Source: Mucilaginibacter robiniae (GTDB taxonomy: Bacteria > Bacteroidota > Bacteroidia > Sphingobacteriales > Sphingobacteriaceae). From it: DNA of 64,000 nt. Below are positions 61,649-64,000 of this stretch, in pieces. Under the pieces are notes generated by a model. It was not told where the DNA came from. It ran no database searches and saw only the letters and a list, made by a program, of their open reading frames with translations. Position numbers and translations under genes: made by a program. The first letter of the stretch is position 1. Each line of letters begins with the position of its first letter. The stretch covers positions 3,906,001 to 3,970,000 of the forward strand of contig NZ_CP051682.1 in the NCBI RefSeq assembly GCF_012849215.1. Reading direction: 5' to 3'.

Positions 61649-62299
61649 TTATAACTCGCTTAGGAGTTCCATCTTTTTTTGGTTGTATTCTTCTTGCGAA
61701 ATCAAGCCATTATCAAACAACATTTTCAGCTTCTTAAGCTTTTCAGTCAGTTCGTCTGGTTTTTCTTCTTTCACTGGTGCAGATGCGGTTTGCACTGGTG
61801 GCGGTGGGGTAAATACCGGTGCAGTCTGGTGCTGAAAAACAGGCTGTTCGGTAGTTGGTTTGGGGGCAGAAACCGGTGGTTTCGTTTGTTCTTCGCGAAG
61901 CTTCAGTTCGCGGCGGCGCTCATTTTCTTTACATTCTTGAGCATATTGGTACAATTTGCGAGCTTGTACCTTAGGTAAATAATCTACACCCATTTCGGCT
62001 CCTTTTACCGTGCGGGCACTAAATACAGCACCTATAATTTCTTCTTTTACGTTAACATCAGCAATGTCCTTCCACACAAAATCGATAAATTTGATGGAAA
62101 GACCTAAGTTAGCCGGTGTGAAAAATAATATACGGCGGTTGGTCACTACTACACAATCGGGCAGTAGGTTTACCAATGGTTTTTTTTGGGTGGCTATATA
62201 TAAAGTTTCTTCACCGGGAGGTAGCAGTTCAACTAAACGTGAGTAAACCTTTTCTACAGCTTTTTGATCCTGCTGGTCACTCAGAAATTTATCCATCAT
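61649..62299 (-). CDS. PH-domain protein with C-terminal SHOCT motif
   Basis: N-terminal half (about 25-130 of the open frame) resembles a bacterial PH domain: GEETLYIATQKKP, VVVTNRRILFFTPANLG, FVWKDIADVNVKE. A Pro/Thr-rich linker follows, and the last 30 residues are a SHOCT motif (LKKLKMLFDNGLISQEEYNQ with KKMELL). Such proteins may bind membranes or oligomerise; role unknown. The open frame starts at 62362, but a promoter at 62323-62354 lies within that stretch, so I use the ATG at 62299 (MMDKFLSDQQDQ; the next codon is also ATG). Confidence 0.8.
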   Translation of the reverse strand: MMDKFLSDQQDQKAVEKVYSRLVELLPPGEETLYIATQKKPLVNLLPDCVVVTNRRILFFTPANLGLSIKFIDFVWKDIADVNVKEEIIGAVFSARTVKGAEMGVDYLPKVQARKLYQYAQECKENERRRELKLREEQTKPPVSAPKPTTEQPVFQHQTAPVFTPPPPVQTASAPVKEEKPDELTEKLKKLKMLFDNGLISQEEYNQKKMELLSEL

Positions 62300-62322
62300 G
62301 ATATTGAAATATAATTCAGGCT

Positions 62323-62354
62323 CAAAAATAGCAATATTTGGATATTTTATACAA
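62323..62354 (-). promoter_or_regulatory. Predicted promoter of the PH/SHOCT gene
   Basis: On the minus strand: TTG at 62352-62354, a 21-nt spacer, TATTTTTG at 62323-62330 (full -7 match). It lies partly inside the space before the LuxE-like gene's stop. Confidence 0.6.
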
Positions 62355-62362
62355 CGTACCAA

Positions 62363-63349
62363 CTAAGCTACCAGTAAGTTACATCCGCGAATGTCTGAGT
62401 TATCAAACCTGCCCAGTATTTCAAAAGAGCCATCCGCATATATCCTTCCCAAATCTTGCGTAGCCAGGAAAGAGCAGGAATTGATATTAGCCAGATCAAT
62501 GATATTCACGCCTCCGGTTTTACCTTCACCAACAGGTGTTATTGGGTCGTTGGTATCGCGGGTAAGTACACGCATCCAGGGTGGGCAATTGAAGATACCA
62601 TCACCTTTGGAATAAGCTTGGGAAAGCAACTCAGTCATGCCATATTCAGAATGTATAGCCGGTACACCAAAGCCACTGCAAAGTATATCATGTAGTTCCT
62701 CGCGTATCATTTCCTTACGACGGCCTTTCATGCCGCCGGTTTCCATCACAATTAGTTCCGGAAAGTTCAATGGATGTTGTTCTACAAAATCAAGCAGGGC
62801 AAAGGTAACACCAATAAGCAAGGTAGGCTGACCAGCCTGCTGCTGTTTTTGCAGATGCTGGTATAAATCATTGTAGTTATACAGGTAAAAGCCGCTGTCA
62901 GGATGTTGAGATTGGCGGATCAAATCATCAGCCATGTACACCAGCGACGAGCCTTGGCGCTCCAGATAAGCTGGCAGTAAAGCCAGAATGCAATATTGCG
63001 TAACACCGCCATAAAATAACTGAAAAGCCTTGCGGAAGCTTTCGGTGTACCAGCTTACCTCAGTAACTAAATGCTGGCTGGTAATCATGCCGGTAGTCCC
63101 TGAGCTGCTAAATATAACCTCAGGCTTAGCCGTACTGCTTACCACTTCGTGCTGTTTGAAAAACTCAATGGGCAGAAAAGGAATATCTGCTACTTGGCTA
63201 ACCGCATCCGGGTCAATCCGCAAACCACCGATAAACTCGCGGTAAATAGTACAATTTTGTGCCTGATACCGGAATACCTGCAAGGCAGCTTCTGTAAACT
63301 GTTGCTCGGTTTGAATAGAAAATATTTGCTGCGGTTGCGGCTTTTGCAT
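62363..63349 (-). CDS. LuxE-like acyl-protein synthetase domain protein
   Basis: Adenylate-forming ligase of the LuxE/acyl-protein synthetase group: SSSGTTGMITSQH (AMP-binding P-loop), METGGMKGRRKEM, and a C-terminal FLATQDLGRIYADGSFEILG. 328 aa. LuxE activates fatty acids in bioluminescence, but no luxCDAB genes are present, so it probably activates another acyl group; the acceptor is unknown. A TATATTTG -7 element at 63354-63361 ends 4 nt before the ATG at 63349, suggesting a leaderless transcript. Copy 2 of the 89-bp repeat lies about 70 bp upstream. Confidence 0.85.
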   Translation of the reverse strand: MQKPQPQQIFSIQTEQQFTEAALQVFRYQAQNCTIYREFIGGLRIDPDAVSQVADIPFLPIEFFKQHEVVSSTAKPEVIFSSSGTTGMITSQHLVTEVSWYTESFRKAFQLFYGGVTQYCILALLPAYLERQGSSLVYMADDLIRQSQHPDSGFYLYNYNDLYQHLQKQQQAGQPTLLIGVTFALLDFVEQHPLNFPELIVMETGGMKGRRKEMIREELHDILCSGFGVPAIHSEYGMTELLSQAYSKGDGIFNCPPWMRVLTRDTNDPITPVGEGKTGGVNIIDLANINSCSFLATQDLGRIYADGSFEILGRFDNSDIRGCNLLVA

Positions 63350-63712
63350 AAGGCAAATATAGCATGGTTAATGTTGAGGTAGTAATAATGAGCTAAAAGC
63401 TTACGCTATGATTAACTTAAGTGTTACATGTTACAGTGTGTAACACTTGTAACACCCTGTAACACTGACAAACTATTGGCAGTGGTGGCCCTGTTTTGTC
63501 AGTATTGCTTTTGACTTTTTTGTAGTTTGAAAATTTAAATTTTGATTAAATTAAATTCTACAAAAAGCTTGGGTTGATAAGTTTATCGTCTAAATTTATG
63601 CTCAGCCTGAACTTAACATGAATACTTACTTGATTGAACTGATTGAACTTTGTAGAGTGATGTGTTTCAAGCTACAGGTGCATCTCACATGGAAATCATT
63701 AAATGAATTTAC
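63350..63712. other. 363-bp intergenic region with repeat copy 2
   Basis: No gene. It contains the 89-bp repeat (63419-63507). Just beyond it lies an AT-rich inverted repeat, TTTTTGTAG (63517-63525) with CTACAAAAA (63558-63566), enclosing AT-rich palindromic sequence. Confidence 0.7.
63419..63507 (+). repeat. 89-bp intergenic repeat, copy 2
   Basis: Same orientation as copy 1 (57685-57773), four substitutions. Five intact units: TGTTACA at 63422 and 63429, TGTAACA at 63439, 63448 and 63458. The following hairpin (ACTGACAAA/TTTGTCAGT) is present, but its inner stem has a mismatch (CAGTG/CCCTG). Confidence 0.85.
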
Positions 63713-64000
63713 TTAACCTTTGAACACCTGCTTCACTAGCAAGCCCGACAACGCCGCCATGCCACCCACCAAACCACCAAGTAGTGCGGTGATGAACAGG
63801 AGCAGCGACCAATGTGGTAAATGAAATAAGGTAGCCACACGTGCAGCCAGCATATTATGGTTAGGAATGCTGTTAAATAAAGCCAATACTACCCAAGCTA
63901 TAAAAACGGCTCCAAAGCCCGACCAAAAGGCTTGTGCAGGCCGGGTTCCAGCAAATAAAGCAGCTGCAAAAGCTATGATGGCTACTACCCACCAAGGCAA
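63713..64000 (-). CDS. Partial membrane protein, hypothetical
   Basis: Incomplete at the window edge. The visible 95 residues have three hydrophobic segments (about 4-20, 28-45, 67-90) and a short basic C-terminus (LLVKQVFKG). No motif is recognised. The reading frame continues beyond position 64000, so the start is outside the window. Confidence 0.6.
   Translation of the reverse strand: MPWWVVAIIAFAAALFAGTRPAQAFWSGFGAVFIAWVVLALFNSIPNHNMLAARVATLFHLPHWSLLLFITALLGGLVGGMAALSGLLVKQVFKG

Overview
The window is chromosomal DNA from a member of the Bacteroidota, most likely Sphingobacteriaceae (Mucilaginibacter/Pedobacter relatives). This rests on the kinds of protein present (GLPGLI family, CarboxypepD_reg/TonB-type barrel, PspC/LiaF-like pair, separate RfaE1 and RfaE2, Rho with a long disordered insert, PurS-PssA pair), on moderate GC, on start codons without clear Shine-Dalgarno sequences, and on promoters of the Bacteroidota type (TTG, 18-23 nt, TAnnTTTG). 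I see no rRNA, tRNA, CRISPR array, prophage or insertion sequence. It is mostly housekeeping DNA with one toxin-antitoxin pair and a few regulatory curiosities.

Layout. 0-6.7 kb: msrA, a lipoprotein, a methyltransferase, mlaE-mlaF, an SDR, and a PspC/LiaF-like membrane pair. 6.7-13.7 kb: TldE followed upstream by two tandem TldD paralogues, a GNAT, and an ECF sigma factor with an overlapping membrane partner. 13.7-22.4 kb: a glutamate/dicarboxylate symporter, queG, small proteins, a polysaccharide deacetylase lipoprotein, cinA C-terminal domain, ruvB, thyA, ispE. 23.3-26.4 kb: a translationally coupled tgt-lptG-EamA unit. 26.5-28.9 kb: GT2, ECF sigma, rsmG. 29.8-31.5 kb: a BlaI-type repressor divergent from dprA. 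31.5-35.3 kb: LPS-heptose genes (rfaE1, rfaE2, GT9) with an outer-membrane protein and sixA. 35.3-43.8 kb: polX, sppA, folK, Hpt, purS-pssA, rho, pyrF. 44-49.4 kb: rpsA, pyrR-pyrB, a serine hydrolase. 49.5-57.6 kb: yidC, pyrG, an MFS exporter, an AcpH-like protein, tyrS, and an Xre/ParS-RES toxin-antitoxin pair. 57.9-61.6 kb: a GLPGLI plus TonB-type barrel operon. 61.6-64 kb: a PH/SHOCT protein, a LuxE-like ligase, and a partial membrane protein.

Genes that work together: queG and tgt (queuosine); pyrB, pyrF, pyrG, pyrR (pyrimidines) with thyA; rfaE1/rfaE2/GT9/lptG/MlaEF (outer-membrane lipid); pssA (phosphatidylserine).

The most interesting signal is regulatory. The motif ACTA-N6-TAGT, which has the form of BlaI/MecI operators, occurs five times in 109 bp upstream of the BlaI-type gene and twice in 35 bp upstream of the GLPGLI/TonB operon 27 kb away. 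At both places a pair of sites 20-21 bp apart sits directly upstream of a TAnnTTTG promoter element. No M56/BlaR1 sensor gene is adjacent. A second unexplained structure is an 89-bp intergenic repeat present twice (57685 and 63419) with four mismatches, built from helically phased TGTAACA units plus a hairpin. Other notable points are a palindrome covering the promoter and start codon of the Xre-RES pair, a Tgt without its zinc cysteines, a PolX whose polymerase aspartates are missing, and a possible structured RNA ahead of rpsA.
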